Of a stretch of 48,432 nucleotides of DNA, positions 6,472-14,632 are shown in pieces; position 1 is the stretch's first letter, and every line of letters begins with the position of its first letter. Origin of the DNA: an uncultured Curvibacter sp. (GTDB lineage: Bacteria; Pseudomonadota; Gammaproteobacteria; Burkholderiales; Burkholderiaceae_C); NCBI GenBank assembly GCA_903834975.1, contig CAILKX010000079.1, forward strand, positions 1 through 48,432, given 5' to 3'. The notes below the pieces were generated by a model that saw nothing but the letters and a program-made list of their open reading frames with translations, ran no database searches and was not told the DNA's origin. A program made the translations under genes and the position numbers.

Positions 6472-7650
6472 ATGGACTTGGCTTTTACGCCTGAAGAACA
6501 GGCATTCCGCATTGAAATTCGTGATTGGGTCAAAGCCAATTTGCCCCAAGACATTGCCCACAAAGTGCACAACGCCCTCGAGCTCACGCGCGAGGACATG
6601 CAACGCTGGGCCAAAATTTTGGGCAAAAAAGGCTGGCTCGGCCACGCTTGGCCCAAGCAATTTGGCGGCCCCGGCTGGACTGCCGTTGAGCGCCATTTGT
6701 TTGAAGAAGAGTGCGCCTTGGCCGGTGCTCCCCGCGTGGTGCCTTTCGGTCCCGTGATGGTGGCCCCGGTGATCATGGCCTTTGGTAACCGCGAGCAACA
6801 AGAACGATTCCTGCCTGGCATTGCCAGTGGCGACGTTTGGTGGAGCCAAGGCTACAGCGAACCCGGCTCGGGCTCTGATTTGGCTTCGGTCAAAACCAAG
6901 GCCGAGCGTCATGGTGACCACTACATCGTCAACGGTCAAAAAACCTGGACCACTTTGGGCCAGTACGGCGAATGGATTTTCTGCTTGGTGCGCACCAGCA
7001 ACGAAGGCAAGCCCCAAACCGGCATCAGCTTTTTGTTGATCGACATGAAGTCGCCCGGCGTCAGCGTGCGTCCCATCCGCTTGCTGGACGGCAGCGTGGA
7101 AGTCAACGAGGTTTGGTTTGACAACGTCAAGGTACCCGCAGAAAACCTCATTGGCGAAGAAAACAAGGGCTGGACTTACGCCAAATACCTGCTCGGTCAC
7201 GAGCGCACCAACATCGCCGATGTGAACCGCGCCAAGCGGGAACTCGAGCGGTTGAAGCGCATCGCCAAAGCCGAAGGCGTCTATGAAGACAGCCGTTTCC
7301 GCGACGAAATTGCCAAACTCGAAGTCGAGGTCGTGGCCCTCGAAATGATGGTGCTGCGGGTCTTGTCTGCCGAAGCCAAGGGCAAGAGCTCTTTGGACAT
7401 CGCTGGCTTGTTGAAGATTCGCGGCAGCGAAATCCAGCAGCGTTATTCCGAGCTCATGATGTTGGCCGCTGGCCCTTTCAGCTTGCCGCTGATTCACGAA
7501 GCCATGCAAGCCGGATGGCAAGGCGATGCGGTCGGCGCTCTGCATTGCGCGCCTTTGGCCAGCACCTACTTCAACATGCGCAAGACCTCCATTTATGGCG
7601 GTTCCAACGAAGTTCAACGCAACATCGTTTCGCAAACCGTGCTCGGCTGA
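6472..7650 (+). CDS. Acyl-CoA dehydrogenase
   Basis: This 392-residue flavoprotein would introduce an alpha-beta double bond into an acyl-CoA and pass electrons to electron-transfer flavoprotein. The three-domain family fold is visible: N-terminal helices; a middle beta domain with the FAD-contacting WWSQGYSEPGSGSDLAS region (about 120-137) and QKTWTT; and a C-terminal helical domain ending in YGGSNEVQRNI. TTTGGAGA lies just before the ATG. The N-terminal sequence LGHAWPKQFGGPGW is typical of the long-chain or steroid-related subgroup often found in pairs. It is followed by a second acyl-CoA dehydrogenase 34 bases downstream, suggesting a heteromeric enzyme. The acyl substrate cannot be told from sequence. 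Confidence 0.9.
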   Translation: MDLAFTPEEQAFRIEIRDWVKANLPQDIAHKVHNALELTREDMQRWAKILGKKGWLGHAWPKQFGGPGWTAVERHLFEEECALAGAPRVVPFGPVMVAPVIMAFGNREQQERFLPGIASGDVWWSQGYSEPGSGSDLASVKTKAERHGDHYIVNGQKTWTTLGQYGEWIFCLVRTSNEGKPQTGISFLLIDMKSPGVSVRPIRLLDGSVEVNEVWFDNVKVPAENLIGEENKGWTYAKYLLGHERTNIADVNRAKRELERLKRIAKAEGVYEDSRFRDEIAKLEVEVVALEMMVLRVLSAEAKGKSSLDIAGLLKIRGSEIQQRYSELMMLAAGPFSLPLIHEAMQAGWQGDAVGALHCAPLASTYFNMRKTSIYGGSNEVQRNIVSQTVLG

Positions 7651-7684
7651 TCGCCGTCAGCCCACCAGAATTAGGAGAACTCAG

Positions 7685-8797
7685 ATGGATTTCGACTTCA
7701 GCGAAGACCAAGAACAATTGCGCGACGCCGCCCGTAAATGGGTTGAAAAGGGCTACACCTTTGACCGCCACCAAAGCATCGTTAAGGCGGGCGGTTTTTC
7801 TCGCGACGTTTACAACGAACTGGCCGAACTGGGCCTGACGGCTTTGTTTGTGCCCGAAAGCGACGGCGGCATGGGCATGGGCCCGATTGAAGCCATGGTG
7901 GTGATGGAAGAGCTCGGTCGAGGCATGGTGCTCGAACCCCTGACCCAGGCCTTGATCGCCGGTGCCGTGATCGGTGGGTACGGCAGTGCCGACGCCAAAG
8001 CATGGTTGCCACGCATCGCGAGCGGTGAGGCCTTGGTGGTCTTGGCCTACCAAGAACGCGCCGCTCGTTACGCCCTCAAAACCACCCACACCACGGCCAC
8101 AGAAACCAACGGTGCTTATCAAATCAGCGGCAGCAAGAGTTTGGTCCCCGTGGGCGATCAGGCCGATGCGTTTTTGGTGCCCGCACAACTTCAAGGCAAG
8201 ACCGCCTTGTTCTTGGTGGAACGCCAAGCCGCCGGGGTCACCACGCGTGGCTACGGCACCCAAAACGGCGGCCGTGCGGCTGAAGTGACGTTCCACAACA
8301 GCCCCGCGACCTTGGTCACCTTGGACGGCCAAACCGCCTTGGAACACGCCGTCGACATCGGCATTGCCGCGTCTTGCGCTGAAGCCGTGGGCCTGATGGA
8401 CCCCGCCGTGACCATCACAGCGGATTACCTCAACACGCGCAAACAATTTGGCGTCACGTTGAACAACTTCCAAGCGCTGCGTCACCGCATTGCCGACATG
8501 AAGATGCAACTTGAACTGGCCCGCTCCATGAGCTACTACGCCAGCCTCAAGCTGAATGCCCCTGCGGCCGAGCGCTCTGCAGCCCTGTCGCGCGCCAAAT
8601 ACCAATTGGGTCAATCGATGCGTTTTGTCGGTCAACAAGCCGTGCAATTGCACGGCGGCATTGGCGTGACCGATGAATACATCATCAGCCATTACTTCAA
8701 AGCCCTGACCCAACTCGAAATGAGCTTTGGCGACAGCCTGCACCACTTGGGTCAGGTATCGGATGCCATGCAAGAAACCGCCGGCGTTTTTGCCTAA
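7685..8797 (+). CDS. Acyl-CoA dehydrogenase (second subunit or paralogue)
   Basis: This 370-residue acyl-CoA dehydrogenase-family protein begins MDFDFSEDQ, a typical start for the family, with AGGAGA at 7673-7678. The C-terminal domain retains the FAD-binding QLHGGIGVTDEY region. The middle domain lacks the usual GS(G/D)xxx signature (QERAARYALKTTHT instead), like the divergent partner subunit of heteromeric acyl-CoA dehydrogenase pairs. Pairing with the previous gene is inferred from adjacency. A hairpin terminator follows at 8859-8874. Confidence 0.88.
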   Translation: MDFDFSEDQEQLRDAARKWVEKGYTFDRHQSIVKAGGFSRDVYNELAELGLTALFVPESDGGMGMGPIEAMVVMEELGRGMVLEPLTQALIAGAVIGGYGSADAKAWLPRIASGEALVVLAYQERAARYALKTTHTTATETNGAYQISGSKSLVPVGDQADAFLVPAQLQGKTALFLVERQAAGVTTRGYGTQNGGRAAEVTFHNSPATLVTLDGQTALEHAVDIGIAASCAEAVGLMDPAVTITADYLNTRKQFGVTLNNFQALRHRIADMKMQLELARSMSYYASLKLNAPAAERSAALSRAKYQLGQSMRFVGQQAVQLHGGIGVTDEYIISHYFKALTQLEMSFGDSLHHLGQVSDAMQETAGVFA

Positions 8798-8856
8798 GTT
8801 CTTTGCTTAGTGTTAGACGGTTAAACGGCGTCTACCTCAACAGGTAACACCTCGTT

Positions 8857-8880
8857 TCAAGGGCCCTTCGGGGCCCTTTA
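8857..8880 (+). terminator. Hairpin terminator after the acyl-CoA dehydrogenases
   Basis: AAGGGCCC, a TTCG tetraloop and GGGCCCTT form a strong 8-bp stem (8859-8878), followed by a short T-rich tail (TTTATCATTT). The U-tract is weak, so termination may be partial. Confidence 0.65.
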
Positions 8881-8891
8881 TCATTTCGGCC

Positions 8892-10100
8892 ATGAACACC
8901 ACTGAGATTTTTTTAATCGCCATGACGCTCATCTTGAGCGTGCCTTATTTGGTCTGGCGCTTGGGGAAGACCGATTATTTCGCCCCTTTGGTGGTGGTGC
9001 AAATCATCTCGGGTATTTTGTTGGGGCCAGGCGTACTGGGCGCTGGGTACCCGGCGGTGTATCAATTCGTTTTCTCGCCCACCATCATGGCTTCTTTGAA
9101 CGGCATCGCTTGGTGGGCCGTGATGTTGTTCGTGATGATTGCCGGCGTAGAGCTTGACCTCAAAAAAGTCTGGGTCCATCGGCAGGAGACGGTGCTCATC
9201 TCGGGCTTGGCCTTGGGCGTCCCATTGGCCTTTGGCTGCGTGGCCGCCTGGGGTTGCTTGGGCCTGTCGGACGCCAGCGGTTGGATGGGACCGCAGGCTC
9301 AATCGTGGCAATTCGTCGCCGGCGTCGGCATGGCCTGCGCGGTCACTGCCTTGCCCATTCTGATTTTGTTCATGGAAAAAATGGCCATCCTTCGCCAGCC
9401 TTTGGGCCAGCGCATCTTGCGATACGCCAGTCTGGACGACATCGCCATCTGGGGTGTGCTGGCTTTGATTTTGATGGACTGGCAACGTGTTGAAAGGCAG
9501 TTGGCCTTTTTGGGGGCCTACGGTTTTTTCGTTTGGGGTTTTCGTCGTCTGATGCCCAAACTTCCGTCCGCTGACCGCTGGTATGTGGCCTTGATTTGGT
9601 TGGCAGCGGTGGCTTTTGGGGCCGATTGGTCGGGCTTGCATTTCATGGTCGGCGCCTTCTTGGCTGGTGCGGCCATGGACGCTGACTGGTTCAACCAAGA
9701 ACACATGGACCTCTTGCGTCACCATGTTTTGATGGTCTTGATGCCGGTGTTCTTTTTGTCCACGGGGCTCAAAACCCAATGGACCATGGGCGGTGGTGCC
9801 GTGTTTGTTTTTGCCGGCGTCCTTTTGTTGGCTTCGGTCAGTGGAAAACTGCTGGGGCTTCACATCGCCGGCAAGTGGCTGAATTGGCAACCCGGTGAGG
9901 CCAGCTTGATGGGCTGGTTGTTGCAAACCAAGGCCTTGATCATGATCATTTTTGCCAATGTCCTGCTCGATAAGCAACTCATCACCCACGACACCTTCAC
10001 GGCCCTGCTGTTGATGGCCATTGCCAGCACCATGCTGACCGTGCCCGTTGTGGCCCCCCGATTGAAGCGCTTACAGCACCTGATCTCACAATCACGCTAA
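8892..10100 (+). CDS. CPA2-type cation/proton antiporter-like membrane protein
   Basis: This 402-residue, highly hydrophobic protein has roughly 12 membrane segments and matches the Na+/H+ exchanger (CPA2, Kef/NapA-like) family. Visible features are an LLGPGVLG loop after the second helix and, in the centre, a YASLDDIAIWGVLAL helix carrying two adjacent acidic residues, typical of the ion-binding site in this superfamily. It has no C-terminal nucleotide-binding (TrkA-N) domain, unlike full-length KefB/KefC. The ion specificity is unknown. It sits alone between a terminator and the regulated sugar operon, and nothing in the sequence ties it to sugar metabolism. Confidence 0.8.
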   Translation: MNTTEIFLIAMTLILSVPYLVWRLGKTDYFAPLVVVQIISGILLGPGVLGAGYPAVYQFVFSPTIMASLNGIAWWAVMLFVMIAGVELDLKKVWVHRQETVLISGLALGVPLAFGCVAAWGCLGLSDASGWMGPQAQSWQFVAGVGMACAVTALPILILFMEKMAILRQPLGQRILRYASLDDIAIWGVLALILMDWQRVERQLAFLGAYGFFVWGFRRLMPKLPSADRWYVALIWLAAVAFGADWSGLHFMVGAFLAGAAMDADWFNQEHMDLLRHHVLMVLMPVFFLSTGLKTQWTMGGGAVFVFAGVLLLASVSGKLLGLHIAGKWLNWQPGEASLMGWLLQTKALIMIIFANVLLDKQLITHDTFTALLLMAIASTMLTVPVVAPRLKRLQHLISQSR

Positions 10101-10166
10101 CGACCGACTGGGCCCTTGTTTCAGCCCCTTGTTGAGCCCCAGGGTTCGGCATCAGGGTTTACGCTA

Positions 10167-10195
10167 TTGCAAACGATTGCATAGAGCGATAACAT
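10167..10195 (+). promoter_or_regulatory. Promoter of the symporter-sucrose phosphorylase operon
   Basis: TTGCAA (10167-10172) and TAACAT (10190-10195) are separated by exactly 17 bases, and the -35 element is embedded in the LacI-type operator. The expected transcription start is about 10202, almost at the ATG at 10204. The transcript may therefore be leaderless or nearly so, which fits the absence of a ribosome-binding site there. Confidence 0.5.
10168..10181. promoter_or_regulatory. LacI-type operator of the sugar symporter operon
   Basis: TGCAAACGATTGCA is identical over 14 bases to the operator in front of tonB (266-279). It overlaps the candidate -35 element and lies 22 bases before the ATG at 10204, an ideal position for repression. 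Confidence 0.7.
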
Positions 10196-10203
10196 CGTCT
10201 TCT

Positions 10204-11541
10204 ATGAACTCGGCTTTGCAACCCCAATCCCCTCCGCGTCTGACTTTGGGCCAGATTTTGCAGATGAATGTTGGCTTTTTAGGCCTGCAGTTCAGTTTTG
10301 GCCTGCAACAAAGCAGCATGAGCCCCATTTACAGCTACCTCGGCGCTGATGAAGCTTCTTTGCCGTTGCTGTTCTTGGCGGGCCCCATGACGGGCCTCTT
10401 GGTGCAACCGATTGTTGGCGCCATGAGCGACAAAACAACCTCCCGTTTTGGCCGCCGCACGCCTTACTTTTTGGTGGGCGCCATTTTGTGTTCTTTGGCC
10501 CTTTTCGCCATGCCCTACAGCACCTCGCTGTGGATGGCCGCCAGTTTGCTGTGGATTCTGGACGCCGCCAACAACATCACCATGGAGCCCTACCGTGCCT
10601 ATGTGGGCGACCGTTTGCCCAAAGACCAACATCCCACCGGCTACATCATGCAAAGCGCCTTCACGGGTCTGGCACAAACGCTGTCTTATTTAACGCCGTC
10701 CATTTTGGTGTGGCTGGGCATGAACAAGGATGCACTGGCCAGCAACCACATCCCCGAAATCACCTTGCTGACCTTCGCGATTGGGGCCGTGGTGTCGATC
10801 ACCACGATTGTTTGGTCCATCTGGCGCGTGCCTGAATTGCCGTTAACACCCCAACAACTCAGCGACATGCAAACCAAAAAAGGCGGGGCCTTGTCGACCT
10901 TGAAAGAAATTGGCCAGGCAATCAAAGAGATGCCGTTGGCCATGCGTCAAATGGCGTGGATGAAGCTCTTTCAGTGGTACGCCATGGGCTGCTATTGGCA
11001 GTATGTGTTGTATTCACTGTCTCGCTCTTTGTTTCACACCGCCGACGCCAGCACGCAAGGTTTCCGCGATGCGGTTTTGGTGAACGGACAAGTCGGCGCT
11101 TTTTACAACTTGGTGGCTTTTGTGGCGGCCTTGGTCATGGTGCCTTTCACCCGAAAACTCGGCGCCGGCCGCGTTCACGCATTTTGTTTGACTGTGTCCG
11201 GTTTGGGCATGATGGCCATTCCCCAAATGAGTTCTGAGGCTGGGTTGTTCTTGCCCGCCATTGGCGTGGGCATGGGCTGGGCCAGCATCATGGGCAACCC
11301 CTATGTGATGTTGGCCAGCAGCGTGCCGCCCGAACGCACGGGTGTTTACATGGGCATCTTCAACATGATGATCGTGATTCCCTTGCTTTTGGTGGCCGCC
11401 ACCATGCCTTTGGTTTATGACACGTGGCTGCAAGGCGACCCCCGCAACGTCATGGTGCTGGCCGGTGTGTTGATGCTGTTGGGTGCTTTGGCGACGCTGC
11501 GCGTCCAAGTGCCCAAAGCCGACACCACGACCGCACTTTGA
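10204..11541 (+). CDS. GPH/SUT-type sugar:cation symporter (MFS)
   Basis: This 445-residue inner-membrane transporter belongs to the glycoside-pentoside-hexuronide/sucrose transporter branch of the major facilitator superfamily. The N-terminus (QMNVGFLGLQFSFGLQQSSMSPIYSYLG) and the loop DKTTSRFGRRTPYF after helix 2 are typical of bacterial homologues of plant SUT carriers. About 12 membrane segments can be traced. It would carry sucrose or a related oligosaccharide from the periplasm into the cytoplasm with protons. The ATG at 10204 is used; the longer reading frame includes the operator and promoter and is not credible. It leads an operon with sucrose phosphorylase, halogenase and GH32, an arrangement reminiscent of the Xanthomonas sux locus. 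Confidence 0.86.
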   Translation: MNSALQPQSPPRLTLGQILQMNVGFLGLQFSFGLQQSSMSPIYSYLGADEASLPLLFLAGPMTGLLVQPIVGAMSDKTTSRFGRRTPYFLVGAILCSLALFAMPYSTSLWMAASLLWILDAANNITMEPYRAYVGDRLPKDQHPTGYIMQSAFTGLAQTLSYLTPSILVWLGMNKDALASNHIPEITLLTFAIGAVVSITTIVWSIWRVPELPLTPQQLSDMQTKKGGALSTLKEIGQAIKEMPLAMRQMAWMKLFQWYAMGCYWQYVLYSLSRSLFHTADASTQGFRDAVLVNGQVGAFYNLVAFVAALVMVPFTRKLGAGRVHAFCLTVSGLGMMAIPQMSSEAGLFLPAIGVGMGWASIMGNPYVMLASSVPPERTGVYMGIFNMMIVIPLLLVAATMPLVYDTWLQGDPRNVMVLAGVLMLLGALATLRVQVPKADTTTAL

Positions 11542-11585
11542 ATCATTTCACATCCCCTTTTTTGACAGCTGTTTAGTTTAGAAAA

Positions 11586-13082
11586 ATGAAAAACCAGGTC
11601 CAACTGATCACCTATGTCGACCGATTTGGCGGTCAATCTCTGAGCGAACTGCGCGACCTCCTGACAGGCCCTTTGAAAGGCGTCTTTGGCGGGGTCCATT
11701 TGCTGCCGTTCTTTCACAAAATTGACGGCGCCGATGCGGGCTTTGACCCCATTGACCACACCCAAGTCGATGCCCGTTTGGGCAACTGGCAAAGCATTCG
11801 TGAGTTGTCGCAAAACGTCGACGTGATGGCCGACGTCATCGTCAACCACATGTCCAGCGAATCGCCTCAGTTCCAAGACTTCTCGGCCAAGGGCAAAGAT
11901 TCCGAATTTGATGGCTTGTTCTTGACCATGGAATCGGTTTTCCCGAACGGCGCTACCGAGAAAGACCTGCTGGCCGTTTACCGCCCTCGTCCCGGCATGC
12001 CCTTCACCATGACCACTTTGGCCAATGGCGAGCGCCGCTTGCTCTGGACCACCTTTACCTCGCAGCAAATCGACATCGACGTGCACCACCCTGCGGGCCA
12101 GGCCTATTTGGATTCGATCTTGCAACGCCTTTCGGACAGCGGCGTGACGATGGTGCGCTTGGACGCGGTGGGATACGCGATCAAACAGGCCGGCAAGAAC
12201 TGCTTCATGATGCCCGAAACCTTTGAATTCATCAGCGAATTTGCAGCCAAAGGCCGCCGTCTGGGCTTGGAAGTGTTGGTGGAAATCCACGCCTACTACA
12301 AGCGTCAGATGGAAATTGCGAAAAAGGTCGATTGGGTTTACGACTTCGCCCTGCCGCCCCTGGTCTTGCATGCCCTGGAATTCGGCCTCAGCGCGCCGCT
12401 TTTATCGTGGTTGGCCCAACGGCCCAACAACGCCGTGACCGTACTCGACACCCACGACGGCATTGGCATCATCGACATCGGCGCGGACGCCAGCGACCGC
12501 ATCAACCAACCGGGCCTGGTTCCCCCGCACGAGCTGGACGAATTGGTCGAACGCATGCACCGCAACTCACAAGGACAAAGCCGCAAAGCCACCGGTGCGG
12601 CCGCCTCCAACTTGGATTTGTACCAAGTCAACTGCACTTTCTTTGATGCGTTGGGCCGCCATGAAAACGCCTACTTGGCAGCGCGCGCCATTCAGTTTTT
12701 TGTGCCCGGCATTCCCCAAGTTTATTACGTCGGTTTGTTGGCTGGCGAAAATGACATGGCTTTGCTAGAGCGTACCCAAGTGGGTCGCGACATCAACCGC
12801 CACTATTACAACCTCGACGAGGTTTTGCGCGACCTCGAAAAACCCGTCGTTGCCAGCCTGATTGAATTGATTCGTCACCGCAACCAGCACCCTGCTTTCA
12901 ACGGCGAATTCAGCAGCCGCAGCGACTCCGCACAGGGCTTGACGCTGTCTTGGAAAAATGGCGCCGATTACAGCCACTTGAATGTGGATCTGTTGCAAAA
13001 ATCGGCCAACATCACTTTTAGCAGCGCCGAGGGCGAACAAGTCTGGGCGCTGGACGTTGATAGCATGTTGGCCACTGCTTAA
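11586..13082 (+). CDS. Sucrose phosphorylase (GH13 subfamily 18)
   Basis: This 498-residue cytoplasmic enzyme would split sucrose with phosphate into glucose 1-phosphate and fructose. The length and start (KNQVQLITYVDRFGG) match the family. The three catalytic acids fall at the expected places: nucleophile Asp193 (VRLDAVGY), acid/base Glu233 (LVEIHAYY) and stabiliser Asp291 (DTHDGIG), each one residue from the positions known in Bifidobacterium adolescentis sucrose phosphorylase. The 44-base gap after the symporter has no terminator, so it belongs to the same operon. Related enzymes acting on sucrose 6'-phosphate or glucosylglycerate share the fold; sucrose is favoured by the neighbouring GH32, fructokinase and symporter. 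No signal peptide is visible. Confidence 0.88.
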   Translation: MKNQVQLITYVDRFGGQSLSELRDLLTGPLKGVFGGVHLLPFFHKIDGADAGFDPIDHTQVDARLGNWQSIRELSQNVDVMADVIVNHMSSESPQFQDFSAKGKDSEFDGLFLTMESVFPNGATEKDLLAVYRPRPGMPFTMTTLANGERRLLWTTFTSQQIDIDVHHPAGQAYLDSILQRLSDSGVTMVRLDAVGYAIKQAGKNCFMMPETFEFISEFAAKGRRLGLEVLVEIHAYYKRQMEIAKKVDWVYDFALPPLVLHALEFGLSAPLLSWLAQRPNNAVTVLDTHDGIGIIDIGADASDRINQPGLVPPHELDELVERMHRNSQGQSRKATGAAASNLDLYQVNCTFFDALGRHENAYLAARAIQFFVPGIPQVYYVGLLAGENDMALLERTQVGRDINRHYYNLDEVLRDLEKPVVASLIELIRHRNQHPAFNGEFSSRSDSAQGLTLSWKNGADYSHLNVDLLQKSANITFSSAEGEQVWALDVDSMLATA

Positions 13083-13096
13083 ATTTTTGAATTGCC

Positions 13097-14632
13097 ATGA
13101 CCACTTCTCATCCCGTTCAAAGCCCTTCCATTCGCCACATCGTGATTGTGGGAGGGGGCTCCTCCGGCTGGATGGCCGCTTGCTCTTTGTCGGCTGCGCT
13201 CACGAAAGGTTGCAAAATCACCTTGATCGAGTCTGAAGAGATTGGCACGGTGGGCGTTGGCGAGGCCACGATCCCCCCCATTAAGACTTTGAATCAAAGC
13301 ATGGGACTCGATGAAACCGAATTCTTGAAGCGCACACAAGGCACATTCAAGCTGGGCATTCAATTCGTCGATTGGGCCCAACAAGGCCACAGCTACTTTC
13401 ACCCGTTTGGCCCTCACGGTAAACAATTTGATTACGCGCCGCAGCACCAATACTGGCTTCGTGCCCGTCAACAAGACCCACAAACACCCGGCATTGACGA
13501 GTTCTCTATGGCCTGGCAAGCGGCCAAGCGAAACAAGTTTGCCAAACCCGCCACAGACCCCATGCACGTCGCTTCGACGTTTGATTACGCCTACCACTTT
13601 GACGCCGGCCTCTACGCCAAGTACCTGCGTGAAGTTTGCGAAAAACGAGGTGTGGTGCGCGTCGAAGGCAAGATCGATCAAGTCCTGTTGCGCGCTGAGG
13701 ACGGCTTTGTCGAAAAGGTCAAGCTGAGCGATGGCCGCTCGTTTGAAGCCGATCTGTTCATCGACTGCTCGGGCTTTAGGGGGTTGCTGATTGAAGAAGC
13801 CCTTCACACGGGCTACGAAGATTGGAGTCACTGGTTGCCCTGCAACCGCGCCATGGCGGTGCCCTGCGAGTCCGCGCCGCAATTGCTGCCCTACACCCGC
13901 GCTACCGCACGCGAAGCGGGCTGGCAATGGCGCATTCCCTTGCAGCACCGCATGGGCAATGGCTATGTCTTTTGCAATGAATTCATGAGCGAAGACGAAG
14001 CCGCCTCACTGCTCTTGCAAAGGCTCGACGGCAAGGCCTTGGGCACCCCCCGACCCCTGCGTTTTGTGACCGGTCGACGCAAAAAATTCTGGCATAAAAA
14101 TGTGGTTGCTTTGGGCTTGTCGAGCGGTTTCATGGAGCCGCTGGAATCGACCAGCCTGCACTTGGTGCAGTCCGGCATTTCGCGCCTGCTCGCGTTCTTC
14201 CCTGACCGAAATTTTGACCCTGTTGTCATCGACGAGTACAACCGCATCGGTCATCTTGAGTTTGAACGCATCCGCGACTTCTTGGTTTTGCACTACAAAC
14301 TCACCACCCGAACAGATGCCGAGTTGTGGCGCTATTGCTCGGCCATGAGCATCCCGGATTCGTTGCAAACCAAGATTGACCACTTCAAACGGTTTGGTCG
14401 CATCGTCCCCGATGGCTATGACCTGTTCGGCGCCGCCAGTTGGTTGGCGGTTCACATTGGTCAACACAATTGGCCGGAGCGTCATGACCCTCTGATCGAA
14501 TTCCGCCCCTTAGACGGTGCGGGCATCTTCAATCAAATGCGACAAGCCATGGTACAGGCGGCTGAAATCATGCCTGAACACCGTGCCTTCATTCAGCGCC
14601 ACTGTGCGGCCACACCCGTCAAAATGAACTGA
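13097..14632 (+). CDS. Flavin-dependent halogenase of the tryptophan-halogenase family
   Basis: This 511-residue FAD-dependent protein resembles PrnA/RebH tryptophan halogenases. The FAD-binding GxGxxG occurs at residues 19-24 (GGGSSG) followed by GEATIP at 55-60. The lysine that carries the active chlorinating species in RebH (Lys79) corresponds to Lys85 (GTFKLGIQF). The WxWxIP motif that suppresses monooxygenase activity is present (WQWRIP), as is the FMEPLESTS segment with the catalytic Glu. It therefore looks catalytically intact. It lies 14 bases after sucrose phosphorylase and overlaps GH32 by one base (TGATG), so it is firmly in the sugar operon. The substrate is unknown. Homologues are found beside TonB-dependent receptors in other carbohydrate-using Proteobacteria. 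Reduced flavin would have to come from a reductase elsewhere. Confidence 0.87.
   Translation: MTTSHPVQSPSIRHIVIVGGGSSGWMAACSLSAALTKGCKITLIESEEIGTVGVGEATIPPIKTLNQSMGLDETEFLKRTQGTFKLGIQFVDWAQQGHSYFHPFGPHGKQFDYAPQHQYWLRARQQDPQTPGIDEFSMAWQAAKRNKFAKPATDPMHVASTFDYAYHFDAGLYAKYLREVCEKRGVVRVEGKIDQVLLRAEDGFVEKVKLSDGRSFEADLFIDCSGFRGLLIEEALHTGYEDWSHWLPCNRAMAVPCESAPQLLPYTRATAREAGWQWRIPLQHRMGNGYVFCNEFMSEDEAASLLLQRLDGKALGTPRPLRFVTGRRKKFWHKNVVALGLSSGFMEPLESTSLHLVQSGISRLLAFFPDRNFDPVVIDEYNRIGHLEFERIRDFLVLHYKLTTRTDAELWRYCSAMSIPDSLQTKIDHFKRFGRIVPDGYDLFGAASWLAVHIGQHNWPERHDPLIEFRPLDGAGIFNQMRQAMVQAAEIMPEHRAFIQRHCAATPVKMN

Noticed and set aside
6445-7635. 396-residue open frame on the minus strand
   Set aside because: It mirrors the acyl-CoA dehydrogenase on the plus strand, has no ribosome-binding site or family features, and arises from codon bias on the coding strand.
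7571-8773. 400-residue open frame on the minus strand
   Set aside because: It is the antisense of the second acyl-CoA dehydrogenase; the composition (His- and Gln-rich) is typical of a shadow frame.
11562-11590. Promoter with TTGACA just before sucrose phosphorylase
   Set aside because: No acceptable -10 element at 15-19 bases; cotranscription with the symporter is simpler.
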